64,000 bases of DNA from CAWKKW01 sp963850345. GTDB taxonomy: Bacteria; Acidobacteriota; Terriglobia; Terriglobales; Acidobacteriaceae. The stretch lies in assembly GCA_963850345.1 (NCBI GenBank), contig CAWKKW010000005.1, positions 1,116,001-1,180,000 of the forward strand. The letters run 5' to 3'. The translations under genes and the position numbers were made by a program. Under the pieces are notes generated by a model, which was not told where the DNA came from, did no database searches, and saw nothing but the letters and a program-made list of their open reading frames with translations. Positions 53,349 to 61,732 of the stretch are shown here, piece after piece. Position 1 is the stretch's first letter; each line of letters opens with the position of its first letter.

Positions 53349-54131
53349 TTGGCTACCGTAAGCCAGCCGGAGATGAAGCCCGTGGTGCGGGCTGTCGGGA
53401 TTACGAAATATTTTGGCGGAGTGAGAGCGCTGGACGATGTCTCGATCGAACTGCGGCCGGGAGAGATCGTAGCGCTCGTGGGTGATAACGGCGCAGGTAA
53501 GAGCACGCTGGTGAAGATACTGGGCGGCATCTATCAACCGGACCGGGGCAGCATCTGGCTCGGCGAGACCAAGGTACAAAACCTGAGTGCGAGGAAGGCG
53601 CGCGAGTTCGGCATCGATACGGTGTATCAACAACTGCTGCTCTGTGACAATATGGGCGCGGCAGAGAATGTGATGCTTGGGCAGGAACCTGTTCGCTGGC
53701 GCTGTGGCCCGTTTGAAGTAATCGACCGCAAGCGTTCGATCGAGGAAGCGCGCAAACACATCCTGGAACTCGGAATCACCTTGACGAGCCTGGAAGCCCC
53801 GGTGCGGAGGCTCTCGGGCGGACAGCGCCAGGCGATCGCGATTGCACGAGCGACGGTGAATGCGCATCGCATGATCCAGTTTGATGAACCCACCGCGGCA
53901 CTCGGAGTTCGACAGACACGGGCTACGCTCGACTTGATTCGCCGAGTCGCTTCAAAAGGAATCGCCGTGGTTGTGATCACACACAATCTCGATGATGTCT
54001 TCGCCGTGGCCCATCGCATCGTGGCGTTGCGTCTTGGGCGCATCAGTCTGGATGCAGCGGCCGCGGATGCCTCGCGAGAGTCAGTGGTCGCAAGTATGAC
54101 TGGCGTTTCCTTTCGCGGGGCAAACTCATGA
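53349..54131 (+). CDS. Sugar ABC transporter ATP-binding protein
   Basis: 260 residues, a single nucleotide-binding domain. Walker A GDNGAGKST (45-53), signature LSGGQRQ (155-161), Walker B RMIQFDEP with Glu180, and switch His in VITHN. Single-domain ATPases of this CUT2-type serve ribose/fucose/xylose-like importers. TTG start at 53349 with GGAAGG about 8 bases upstream, 12 bases after the binding-protein stop. Its last four bases overlap the permease start (ATGA). Confidence 0.92.
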   Translation: MATVSQPEMKPVVRAVGITKYFGGVRALDDVSIELRPGEIVALVGDNGAGKSTLVKILGGIYQPDRGSIWLGETKVQNLSARKAREFGIDTVYQQLLLCDNMGAAENVMLGQEPVRWRCGPFEVIDRKRSIEEARKHILELGITLTSLEAPVRRLSGGQRQAIAIARATVNAHRMIQFDEPTAALGVRQTRATLDLIRRVASKGIAVVVITHNLDDVFAVAHRIVALRLGRISLDAAAADASRESVVASMTGVSFRGANS

Positions 54132-55129
54132 GAGCGAGCCTGGCAATACCGAGAGCCATGGCTGCAGGCGGACGCAACCTGGGACTGCTGGCTACTTTGA
54201 TTTCAGGATTGCTGATTATCTCTATCTTCAGTCCGCAGTATCTCAGCCTGGATAACTTGCTGGTGGTAGCGCTTCAAGTCTCGTTCGTGGGAATTGCCGC
54301 GCTAGGCACCGCCTACCTGATTATCAGCGGCAACATCGACTTATCGATTGGATCGCAGTATGCAGTGTGCGCGGTGGGCTCGGCGCTGCTGGCCAAGTCT
54401 CTTCCATCTCCTTTTGCGTGGCTGGCAGGCATTCTGCTGGGAGCTTTGCTAGGACTGATCAACGGCCTGCTGGTGTGGCGAATTACTATTTCACCTATCA
54501 TCATCACGCTCGGGACTATGACGATTTACAGAGGCGCCGCTCTACGCATCACCAATGGGTTCGGCGTGCGAGGCGTACCCAAATCCTTCTCAGTGTTTGG
54601 GCAAGCTCATTGGCTGGGCCTTCCAATGCCGGTTTGGGTACTGCTGGTGCTCGGCACGGCTGCGCAACTGGTACTGCAGTTCACGCGACAGGGAAGGCAT
54701 CTGGTCGCATTTGGCGGCAACAAGGAAGCGGCGCAGGCCTTTGGCATCAACGGTCAGGGACTTGTGTTGCTGAGTTTTGCGTTTAACGGCGCGCTGGTTG
54801 GAACGTCTGCAGTGCTGGCCGCGAGCCGCTTTGGTACGGCCGCGCCTACTTTCGGATCTGGCTTTGAGTTGGATGTGATCGCGGCCGTGATTCTCGGCGG
54901 AGTGGTCTTCACCGGTGGCGAGGGTTCGATCGTAGGCGTCATCCTTGCGGTGCTGCTGCTAGGAGTGATCAACAGCGGCTTGATCTCGATGGGAATCGAT
55001 CCGCATTACGCATACATGGTCAAAGGGCTTGCATTGGTTGTAGCGGTTACGTTGGACCAAGTGATACAGGAACAACAACAGCGACACCGCAAGAAGATGG
55101 CCCTTCTCGAACGATCGACTGCAGCTTAG
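54128..55129 (+). CDS. Sugar ABC transporter permease (RbsC-like)
   Basis: 333 residues with about ten hydrophobic helices and the CUT2 permease signature region (AFGGNKEAAQAFGINGQGLVLLSFAFNGALVG), plus GNIDLSIGSQYAV and LGGVVFTGGEGSIVGVILAVLL. Forms the membrane channel for the preceding binding protein and ATPase; coupled to the ATPase gene by a 4-base overlap. Together these are a complete importer for a monosaccharide. Confidence 0.92.
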   Translation: MRASLAIPRAMAAGGRNLGLLATLISGLLIISIFSPQYLSLDNLLVVALQVSFVGIAALGTAYLIISGNIDLSIGSQYAVCAVGSALLAKSLPSPFAWLAGILLGALLGLINGLLVWRITISPIIITLGTMTIYRGAALRITNGFGVRGVPKSFSVFGQAHWLGLPMPVWVLLVLGTAAQLVLQFTRQGRHLVAFGGNKEAAQAFGINGQGLVLLSFAFNGALVGTSAVLAASRFGTAAPTFGSGFELDVIAAVILGGVVFTGGEGSIVGVILAVLLLGVINSGLISMGIDPHYAYMVKGLALVVAVTLDQVIQEQQQRHRKKMALLERSTAA

Positions 55130-55176
55130 AGGCTTGCTTGACCAAAGGGGACGGAGGGGGCAGTACACACACTGCG

Positions 55177-55217
55177 CCATTCTATATAGCGAATGGAAGG
55201 ACTCTCGCATTAGCGAG
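55177..55217. terminator. Two short hairpins between the ABC operon and the IclR gene
   Basis: CCATTC/GAATGG (55177-55196, 8-base loop) and CTCGC/GCGAG (55204-55217, ATTA loop) lie in the 112-base convergent gap. Neither has a clear T-run, so termination here is only possible. Confidence 0.3.
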
Positions 55218-55241
55218 CCGCCTTAAGACCGCGCCGTTCGT

Positions 55242-56087
55242 TTACATGTGATGCGCAAATTCGCGGGAGAGAAAGAGCATCTCGCGACCAAGTTGAGGTA
55301 AGCGCGAGCTTGGAATCTGACCCGTCGAGCCCCGCACCGAGAAGGCAGTAATCACCGCTCCGTTGGAATCCAACACGGGAACTGCGACGGCTCGAATGCC
55401 GGCGACTTGTTCCTCATCGTTGACGGCGAAACCATTCGCGCGGACTTGGGCAAGATGTGTCTTGAGTGCGGTGAGCGATCCGATGGTGCGCGGAGTAAAC
55501 CTCGCAAACTCTCGTCCGCCCAGCACTCTATCCAGCTTTTCGTCAGAGAGAGTAGAGATGAGCGCTTTGCCCTGCGCCGTGCAGTGTAGATCGAGATGGC
55601 GGCCTATCCAGGCTCCGCCTCCATCCTGAAACGACTCTACCTTGGCGATAATGACCGCTTCAGCACCGCGCTGAACAGAAGCTGTGGCCGTGAGATTGAA
55701 CCTGGTCGCAATCTGCCGCAGGTACGGAAGCGCCAATGCACGCAGGTTGAGCTCAGCCGGATTTGCACTAGCGACATCCGCAAGCCGAAGACCGAGCAGG
55801 TAGTGCCGCCCGTCTCTGCCTCGTTGCACATAACCCCGGGTGACCAAGGTGTGAATGAGGTAGTGCGTCGTGCTTTTGGGGATGTTCAGCTTGCGACTTA
55901 GCTCCGAGAGTGTCAGGCCCTGCTGGGAGTTAGCCAGCAATTCAAACAGACTCATCGCGCGGTCGACAGCAGGCAGACGGAAATCTTGTCCTTCGAAGAG
56001 TTTTGCCGAGGTCAGAGTGCAGGCGTCTTGTTTGGCGATAGTTGAACGCTGCTTCTCTGCTTCGGGGGCGTTATCTTGTGTTTTCAT
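55242..56087 (-). CDS. IclR family transcriptional regulator
   Basis: 281 residues. Winged-helix DNA-binding domain (about 40-105; SLFELLANSQQGLTLSELSRK, IPKSTTHYLIHTLVTRGYV) and IclR effector domain (about 120-278; LPYLRQIATRFNLTATAS, LHCTAQGKALIS, NGFAVNDEEQVAGIRAVAVPV). AGGA lies just before the ATG at 56087. IclR proteins bind short palindromes and often sense sugar acids or ketoacids. It sits between the ABC importer and the E1/E2 run, both preceded by the GTTCAA-N4-TTGAAC palindrome, which makes it the best candidate for that operator. Repression or activation cannot be told from sequence. Confidence 0.92.
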   Translation of the reverse strand: MKTQDNAPEAEKQRSTIAKQDACTLTSAKLFEGQDFRLPAVDRAMSLFELLANSQQGLTLSELSRKLNIPKSTTHYLIHTLVTRGYVQRGRDGRHYLLGLRLADVASANPAELNLRALALPYLRQIATRFNLTATASVQRGAEAVIIAKVESFQDGGGAWIGRHLDLHCTAQGKALISTLSDEKLDRVLGGREFARFTPRTIGSLTALKTHLAQVRANGFAVNDEEQVAGIRAVAVPVLDSNGAVITAFSVRGSTGQIPSSRLPQLGREMLFLSREFAHHM

Positions 56088-56237
56088 TCAGTCCTGACCT
56101 GATTCCTCAGAAAAGGTAACGCACACGAGAGTTATAGTACACCCGTTCCGGCCAGTTTCTATCACATCGAACAACGGCGGTCAACGAAGGCCAGAACATA
56201 CGCTTGGATTCAGCGATCGGCGAGGGTGAGGGGCCTT

Positions 56238-56263
56238 GTTCAATAGGCTGAAATAGATTGACA
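56238..56263 (+). promoter_or_regulatory. Composite palindrome / -35 element upstream of the E1/E2 run
   Basis: GTTCAATAGGCTGAAA (56238-56253), four bases, TTGACA (56258-56263). Right arm has two deviations. The expected -10 region (TTACAA at 56281) is poor. The element lies in the 273-base region shared with the divergent IclR gene, so it may also control that gene. Confidence 0.55.
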
Positions 56264-56360
56264 CCCCAGCTTAGCGGCTTTTACAAGGAGACTCGGCGAG
56301 GGGGCGAACGTAAGCAGCCTGCCCTGCTTTTCGCACGATTTTTCCCGAGCGGGGGTTGGT

Positions 56361-57326
56361 GTGGCGCTGTCCAAGCAGATGGTCCTGTCGCTGTATCGTT
56401 GCATGCTGGAGATCAGAGAATTTGAGATGAAGGCGCGGGAGATCTTCCGCTCGGGAAAGATGCCCGGCTTCATACACCTATACATCGGCGAAGAGGCGGT
56501 GGCGGCTGGGGTTTGCGCTCAACTCAAGACGGACGACTACGTTGCGAGTACTCATCGCGGCCACGGTCACGCGCTGGCAAAGGGCATTTCGGCACGCGCC
56601 GTGATGGCCGAGTTGATGGGAGCTGTCGATGGCTGTTCGGGAGGCCGCGGAGGGACGATGCACCTCTACGACCCGACCGTAGGCTTCCTCGGTTCGAACG
56701 GCGTGGTTCCACCTGGAATTCTCATCGGCGCGGGCGCCGGCCTGAGTGCGCAGCTCAAAGGTCGTCAACAGGTGTCAGTGGCATTCTTCGGCGACGGCGC
56801 GGTAAACAATGGCGCGTTCCACGAGGGTTTGAATCTCGCTGCGACTTGGAATCTGCCGGTGCTCTTCGTTTGCGAAAACAATCTGTACGCTACCGAGATG
56901 CCGTTCGAGCAAGCGACTAAGAACACCAACGTGGCGAGCCGGGCCGCGGCTTACAACATGCCCGGGATCCGGGTGGATGGAAATGATGTTTTCGAAGTGT
57001 ATGAGAAGGCTGGAGAAGCGGTGGAGCGCGCCCGGCGGGGCGAAGGGCCGACGCTGATCGAATGCCTCACGTACCGCTGGTATGGCCATCACGAAGGCGA
57101 CCCCGGAACCACGTATCGCAGTAAAGAGCAGATCGCCCAGTGGAGAAGCACCGACCCCATCGCCAGACTGGTGGAACGAGCGAAGAGCGAGGGTTTGGCA
57201 TCGGCAGAAGATTTCAAGACGGTAGATCGCGAAGTTCAGAAAACGATCCAGGACTGTGCCGAATTTGCATTAGCGAGCCCGCAACCGGCCACGAGCACCG
57301 CACTAGACCACGTGTTTTTCAATTAG
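56361..57326 (+). CDS. Thiamine-diphosphate dehydrogenase E1 alpha subunit (pyruvate/acetoin dehydrogenase type)
   Basis: 321 residues. TPP-binding segment GDGAVNNGAFHEGLNLA ... CENN (144-174), STHRGHGHALAKG and GGRGGTMHLYD, and the phosphorylation-loop-like RWYGHHEGDPGTTYRSKEQ, all typical of heterotetrameric E1 alpha. With E1 beta and E2 downstream it oxidatively decarboxylates a 2-oxo acid (pyruvate) or cleaves acetoin. GTG start at 56361. No E3 gene is present in the window. Position in a sugar-acid operon suggests it consumes pyruvate or a related keto-compound from that pathway. Confidence 0.9.
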   Translation: MALSKQMVLSLYRCMLEIREFEMKAREIFRSGKMPGFIHLYIGEEAVAAGVCAQLKTDDYVASTHRGHGHALAKGISARAVMAELMGAVDGCSGGRGGTMHLYDPTVGFLGSNGVVPPGILIGAGAGLSAQLKGRQQVSVAFFGDGAVNNGAFHEGLNLAATWNLPVLFVCENNLYATEMPFEQATKNTNVASRAAAYNMPGIRVDGNDVFEVYEKAGEAVERARRGEGPTLIECLTYRWYGHHEGDPGTTYRSKEQIAQWRSTDPIARLVERAKSEGLASAEDFKTVDREVQKTIQDCAEFALASPQPATSTALDHVFFN

Positions 57327-57344
57327 AGATGGGAATACCGACCA

Positions 57345-58379
57345 ATGGGTGAGATGAAAGTGTCTTCCTTAGCTGAGGCCGAAGAGTTGGCTACCAATCA
57401 ACGAGTGATTAGCTATGCTGAGGCCGGCGTAGAGGCACTTCGAGAAGAGATGCGGCGCGACTCGAGCATCTTTTACATGGGCCAGGGGGTTGGTCCGCGT
57501 GGTGGCAATTTTCAGCAGAGCCGGGGCTTGTGGCAAGAGTTTGGTGAGGCTCGCGTGAGAGATACTCCCATCGCTGAGCGCGCTCAGACGGGCCTGGGCA
57601 TCGGTGCGGCACTTGCCGGCAGTCACCCCGTCGTCGACATCGTATTTCTCGACTTTGTGCTTGAGGCGATCTGCGAGATCATCCAACAGGCTTCCACCAT
57701 CCACTACATCTCCAACGGTGCGTTCAAAGTGCCTGTAATCGTTCGTGCTGCTGGAGGCGGAGTGCGGAGCACGGGACCTCACCACTCGCATACGTTCTAC
57801 TCCTTCTTCATGCATATCCCGGGACTGAAGGTTGCGTTGCCGTCAACTCCCTATGACGTCAAGGGACTGATGAAGACAAGTTTGCGCGATCAGAACCCCG
57901 TGATCTTCGTTGAGCACAAGGGACTCTACAACACGACCGGACCAGTGCCGGAGGAAGAGTATCTGATTCCATTCGGCCAGGCAGCGATCAAGCGCAAAGG
58001 CGAACACGTAACTCTCGTTGCTCTCAGCCTCATGGTGCACAAGGCGATGGAAGCAGCCGCGCGGCTTGCGGAAAACGGGATTTCTGTTGAAGTAATCGAC
58101 CCTAGAACTCTGGCTCCGTTCGACAAGGACACCATCTTGACCTCGGTAGCGAAGACGGGGCGTTTGGTTATTCTGGACGAAGCGTACGCCTCCTGCGGTG
58201 TGTCTGCTGAAATCGCAGCAATCGTAGCTACGGAAGCGCTGTATGACCTCGACGCTCCCATTCACAGGATCTGCGCGCTACCTGCCCCGCATGCATTTGC
58301 GCCTTCGCTCGACACTTACCTGATTCCTTCCGTCGATCGCATTGTTAGTGAAGTGAGCGGCCTGCTGGATAAAAAGTAA
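57345..58379 (+). CDS. Thiamine-diphosphate dehydrogenase E1 beta subunit
   Basis: 344 residues. Contains ERAQTGLGIGAALAGSHPVVDIVFLDFVLEA-type E1 beta core (key segments TGLGIGAALAGSHP and VFLDFVLEAICEI), GGGVRSTGPHHSHTFYSFF and the C-terminal transketolase domain with EVIDPRTLAPFDKDTI and LDEAYASCG. Usual family start is near residue 20 here, so the N-terminus has a short extension. Lies 18 bases after E1 alpha and 60 bases before E2. Confidence 0.9.
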   Translation: MGEMKVSSLAEAEELATNQRVISYAEAGVEALREEMRRDSSIFYMGQGVGPRGGNFQQSRGLWQEFGEARVRDTPIAERAQTGLGIGAALAGSHPVVDIVFLDFVLEAICEIIQQASTIHYISNGAFKVPVIVRAAGGGVRSTGPHHSHTFYSFFMHIPGLKVALPSTPYDVKGLMKTSLRDQNPVIFVEHKGLYNTTGPVPEEEYLIPFGQAAIKRKGEHVTLVALSLMVHKAMEAAARLAENGISVEVIDPRTLAPFDKDTILTSVAKTGRLVILDEAYASCGVSAEIAAIVATEALYDLDAPIHRICALPAPHAFAPSLDTYLIPSVDRIVSEVSGLLDKK

Positions 58380-58439
58380 GTAACTGCTGCTGAGCAACAG
58401 CACACCTCTGTTGCAAGTTTCTGGAGACATGTTTTTCTT

Positions 58440-59693
58440 ATGAGTTATTCGATTGTCATGCCGCAACTCGGGCTCACGATGACTGAAGGCGCCGTAAGTG
58501 AATGGCTGAAGAAGCCAGGCGATCCGGTGCAAAAGAACGAGGCCGTCTTCATTGTCTCCACGGACAAGGTGGAGATGGAAGTCGAGTCTATAGCTGCCGG
58601 AACAATGGGCGAGATCCTGGTACAGCCTGGAGAGACGGTACCCGTGGGCGCGACGCTAGCTTACCTCGAAGGTGTGGACGAAGACGAGCAGGTAAGTGAC
58701 GGTGCTTCTCCTTCCGCACAGATTGAGATGGATAGCGAGCCCACTCCTGAAGCGATCGTGCCCGCCAAGCCTGAGGCGACTAACTCAGCGCCGGTGTCGC
58801 CTAGAGCTCAAGACAGGCCGCAGATATCGCCGCGTGCGAAACGCCTGGCAGCGGAGCTTGGCGTGAGTCTGGATGGACTGCAAGGAACCGGAGAGGGCGG
58901 CCGCATTGTAGAAGAAGATGTCCGCAAGGGAGCGTCCGCGTCGGTTGCGCCGAGTGCCGCACCGAAGGCTTTGGAGCCAACGTTGAAGCGGCGCCAGATC
59001 ATCGCTGAACGTTTGATCAAGAGCATTCAGACCATTCCGACTTTCTCGGTTTCAGCTGAAGCCAATGCAGAAAAGCTGTTGGCCTTGCGCCATCAACTGC
59101 AGTCGGCATCTGAGACAGGCTCAATCAAGCTAACTGTCACGGACCTGCTGCTTGCGGTGTACGCGTCGGTGATGAAGAAGAGGCCTGACCTGAACTCCGC
59201 GTGGGAGAACGACCGGCCGAGTGCCAGGACATCGGTTGACATTGGTCTGGCTGTGGCAACGGCTCAGGGCGTAGTTGCTCCCGTGATGCAAGGCGTCGAT
59301 CAGTTAGATCTACAGCAACTCCTCTCCAAACGAAATGACCTGGTGGAACGAGGACGCAATGGTAAGTTGACCCTCGGTGAACTGGAAGGCGGGATCGCCA
59401 CGCTGAGCAACCTTGGAATGTACCGCGTCGATCGTTTTCAGGCGATCATCAGCCCAGGTCAAAGTTCCATCCTGGCGGTTGGAAGTATTCGTAACCGTCC
59501 TTGGGTGGATGGCGCGTTGGTGGTCAAGCCGACAGTCATTCTTACTCTGACCGTCGATCACCGAATCGCCGATGGAGAAGGCGCCGCTACTTTTCTAGGC
59601 GAATTGGTGGATCTTGTCGAGAATCCATCGCGTTTGCAATTTGAGTCTACCCGTCAGCCCGCTGTAACTTCCGGCAGGGGACGCAATGGTTAG
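58440..59693 (+). CDS. Dihydrolipoamide acyltransferase (E2)
   Basis: 417 residues. Lipoyl domain 1-78 with lipoyl-lysine Lys43 in STDKVEMEVES, Ala/Pro/Glu linker, E3-binding domain (about 124-160; SPRAKRLAAELGVSL, GTGEGGRIVEEDV) and the acyltransferase domain with catalytic DHRIADGEG near residue 375. The presence of an E3-binding domain shows that E3 is recruited from elsewhere. The acyl product is probably acetyl-CoA. GGAG is about 13 bases before the ATG. Confidence 0.92.
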   Translation: MSYSIVMPQLGLTMTEGAVSEWLKKPGDPVQKNEAVFIVSTDKVEMEVESIAAGTMGEILVQPGETVPVGATLAYLEGVDEDEQVSDGASPSAQIEMDSEPTPEAIVPAKPEATNSAPVSPRAQDRPQISPRAKRLAAELGVSLDGLQGTGEGGRIVEEDVRKGASASVAPSAAPKALEPTLKRRQIIAERLIKSIQTIPTFSVSAEANAEKLLALRHQLQSASETGSIKLTVTDLLLAVYASVMKKRPDLNSAWENDRPSARTSVDIGLAVATAQGVVAPVMQGVDQLDLQQLLSKRNDLVERGRNGKLTLGELEGGIATLSNLGMYRVDRFQAIISPGQSSILAVGSIRNRPWVDGALVVKPTVILTLTVDHRIADGEGAATFLGELVDLVENPSRLQFESTRQPAVTSGRGRNG

Positions 59694-59824
59694 TGCTACT
59701 GATATTCATGAGGACAAAACGTATCACCGGAAGGTTCGATGAATTATCTTGCGACTGAAGTACTGCGATTCAAGGCTGCGCTGCCAGACTCGGGCACAGA
59801 GCGCCACCTCGAAAGCCCTCCATT

Positions 59825-60871
59825 ATGAAGTATCAGCCACTGGTACAAACTCTAGAAGCAGTTGGTAAGGCGACCGAGACCTGGCTCAGTCCGGACGGCA
59901 GCCGCGTGTTGGTCTTGCCCTACGGCGGGCGGGTACTTGGTCTGTTCACCCCGCAGGACGACGAGAATCTCTTCTGGACGCACACAGCGTTGGAGCAAGT
60001 CGACACTGCACGAAGCTTCTACGAAGGCGAGCAGTGGCACAATTCCGGAGGCGAGAGGACGTGGCTAGGACCAGAGGTGGACTTCTTCTTTCCCGAATAT
60101 CCGAACCTCACGCGGTACTTTCAGCAGCGGGAACTCGATCCCGGAGCCTACACCGTTTCGCGCGAAGGCGGCGAGCTTGCCTGGAAGACACAGGCGACGT
60201 TAGTAGCGTCCAGGACAAAGCAGCCAGTCCAGCTAGAAATCGCAAAATTACTCGCGCCTGCGAATAACCCCTTTCGACATGATGATCCAGAGAAATGGGC
60301 TGGCCTGCGGTTTGCAGGATATACACTTCGTACTTCGCTTCGGCTCACCGGAGAGTCATCGCCACCATACATTGGTCTATGGAGTCTCACCCAGATGCCG
60401 CATGGCGGCGAAATGCTGGTACCGACCTACTTCCATAGTGAACCGAAGATTTACATGGGCGACATAGCTTCCGGCGACTTACAGGCAGGGCAACGACTTA
60501 TTCGATACACGATGCGAGCTGTCGGTGAGCACAAGATAGGGGTACGCGCATTGGCCCTGACTGGCCGCGCGGGTTACTTAAAATCTTTAGGAGATGAGGC
60601 GTTCCTCATCGTCAGGAATTTCCATGTGAACCCTTCCGGCGAATACGCTGACGTTCCCTGGTTGGAGACGGACAACTTTGGTTTTTGCATGCAGGCCTGC
60701 AACGTAAACAGCTTTTTAGGAGAGTTCAGCGAGCTTGAATACCATGTTCCTGCGATAGGCGCAGCGACCGGGCAGTCTGTCTCTCAGGATGAGTCGCAGC
60801 TTTGGGCTTTTCGAGGACCAACCTCAGTGATAAGGGCTGCAGCGCAGCGTCTGCTGTCTGCAGACGCCTAA
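59825..60871 (+). CDS. Galactose-mutarotase-fold-like protein of unknown function
   Basis: 348 residues, soluble, beta-rich. Opening segment RVLVLPYGGRVLGLFTPQDDENLFWTH resembles the aldose 1-epimerase-like fold; ERTWLGPEVDFFFPEYPNL and SLTQMPHGGEMLVPTY are further conserved-looking blocks. Catalytic residues not recognised. It lies 131 bases after E2 and 27 bases before the SDR, so it belongs to the sugar-acid run. It is different in sequence from the 231-1409 mutarotase-like protein. Possible anomer conversion or sugar binding. Confidence 0.55.
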   Translation: MKYQPLVQTLEAVGKATETWLSPDGSRVLVLPYGGRVLGLFTPQDDENLFWTHTALEQVDTARSFYEGEQWHNSGGERTWLGPEVDFFFPEYPNLTRYFQQRELDPGAYTVSREGGELAWKTQATLVASRTKQPVQLEIAKLLAPANNPFRHDDPEKWAGLRFAGYTLRTSLRLTGESSPPYIGLWSLTQMPHGGEMLVPTYFHSEPKIYMGDIASGDLQAGQRLIRYTMRAVGEHKIGVRALALTGRAGYLKSLGDEAFLIVRNFHVNPSGEYADVPWLETDNFGFCMQACNVNSFLGEFSELEYHVPAIGAATGQSVSQDESQLWAFRGPTSVIRAAAQRLLSADA

Positions 60872-60898
60872 GACAAATTGACAGAGATGGAGTGACAG

Positions 60899-61669
60899 AT
60901 GCGGTTGCAGGGCAAGAACGCGATTATCACAGGCGCAGGTTCGGGCATTGGAGAGGCGAGTGCCCGGCTATTTGTTGCAGAGGGCGCGCGAGTGGCGATA
61001 GTCGATTATCAGAAAGAAGACGGAGAGCGGCTCGCCGGCGAGCTCGGGAGTGCCGCCTTCTTCATCCATGCAGATGTAAGTAACGGGCAGGATATGGAAC
61101 GGATGGCCCAAGCGACGGTGGAACGCTTAGGCCGTATCGACATCCTGTTCAACAATGCGGGTGTTTCCTGTGTGGGCCCGATCCATGAGACTGCAGAGGA
61201 CGAGTGGGATCGCGTCATGGCGATCAACCTGAAAGGTATCTATCTCGCGTGTAAGTACGTGGTTCCGATCATGCTTCAACAGAAGGCGGGTTGCATCATC
61301 AATATGGCGTCAGGTGCGGCCGTCATGGGACTCGCACAGCGTGCAGCCTATACTGCGTCGAAGGGTGCGGTCTATTCCCTCACCCGCGCGATGCAAGCAG
61401 ACTATTGTCGGCAGGGTATTCGTGTGAACTCAATTGTGCCCGGAACGATCTATACGCCGTTCGTCGAAGGCTATCTTCGCAAGCACTATGCGAACGACAT
61501 GGAGAAGGCCATGGATAACTTGAAAAAGAGGCAGTTGTCGAATACCTTAGGCAGCCCTGAAGATGTAGCCTATGCGGCGCTCTATCTCGCCTCTGACGAA
61601 GCAAAGTTTGTATTCGGCAGTGGACTTGTCGTGGATGGCGGATTTGCCACAGGAAAGATTTTTGACTGA
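60899..61669 (+). CDS. Short-chain dehydrogenase, candidate 2-keto-3-deoxy-sugar-acid dehydrogenase
   Basis: 256 residues. TGAGSGIG at 11-18, Asp36 (NAD preference), NNAG 85-88, Ser138, Tyr151-x3-Lys155 and PGTIYTPF. GGAG lies 6 bases before the ATG. Followed by a FAH-family hydrolase and an enolase-superfamily dehydratase: this trio is the known core of the non-phosphorylative L-fucose/L-rhamnose pathway, in which the SDR oxidises 2-keto-3-deoxy-L-fuconate (or -rhamnonate) to the 2,4-diketo acid. An alternative is a first-step sugar dehydrogenase. Confidence 0.85.
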   Translation: MRLQGKNAIITGAGSGIGEASARLFVAEGARVAIVDYQKEDGERLAGELGSAAFFIHADVSNGQDMERMAQATVERLGRIDILFNNAGVSCVGPIHETAEDEWDRVMAINLKGIYLACKYVVPIMLQQKAGCIINMASGAAVMGLAQRAAYTASKGAVYSLTRAMQADYCRQGIRVNSIVPGTIYTPFVEGYLRKHYANDMEKAMDNLKKRQLSNTLGSPEDVAYAALYLASDEAKFVFGSGLVVDGGFATGKIFD

Positions 61670-61732
61670 AGAGACGTCGCAGACAGAGTTTTTAGATTTC
61701 ACATTAAAGTCCGAGAGGAAATTGTTGCAGTC

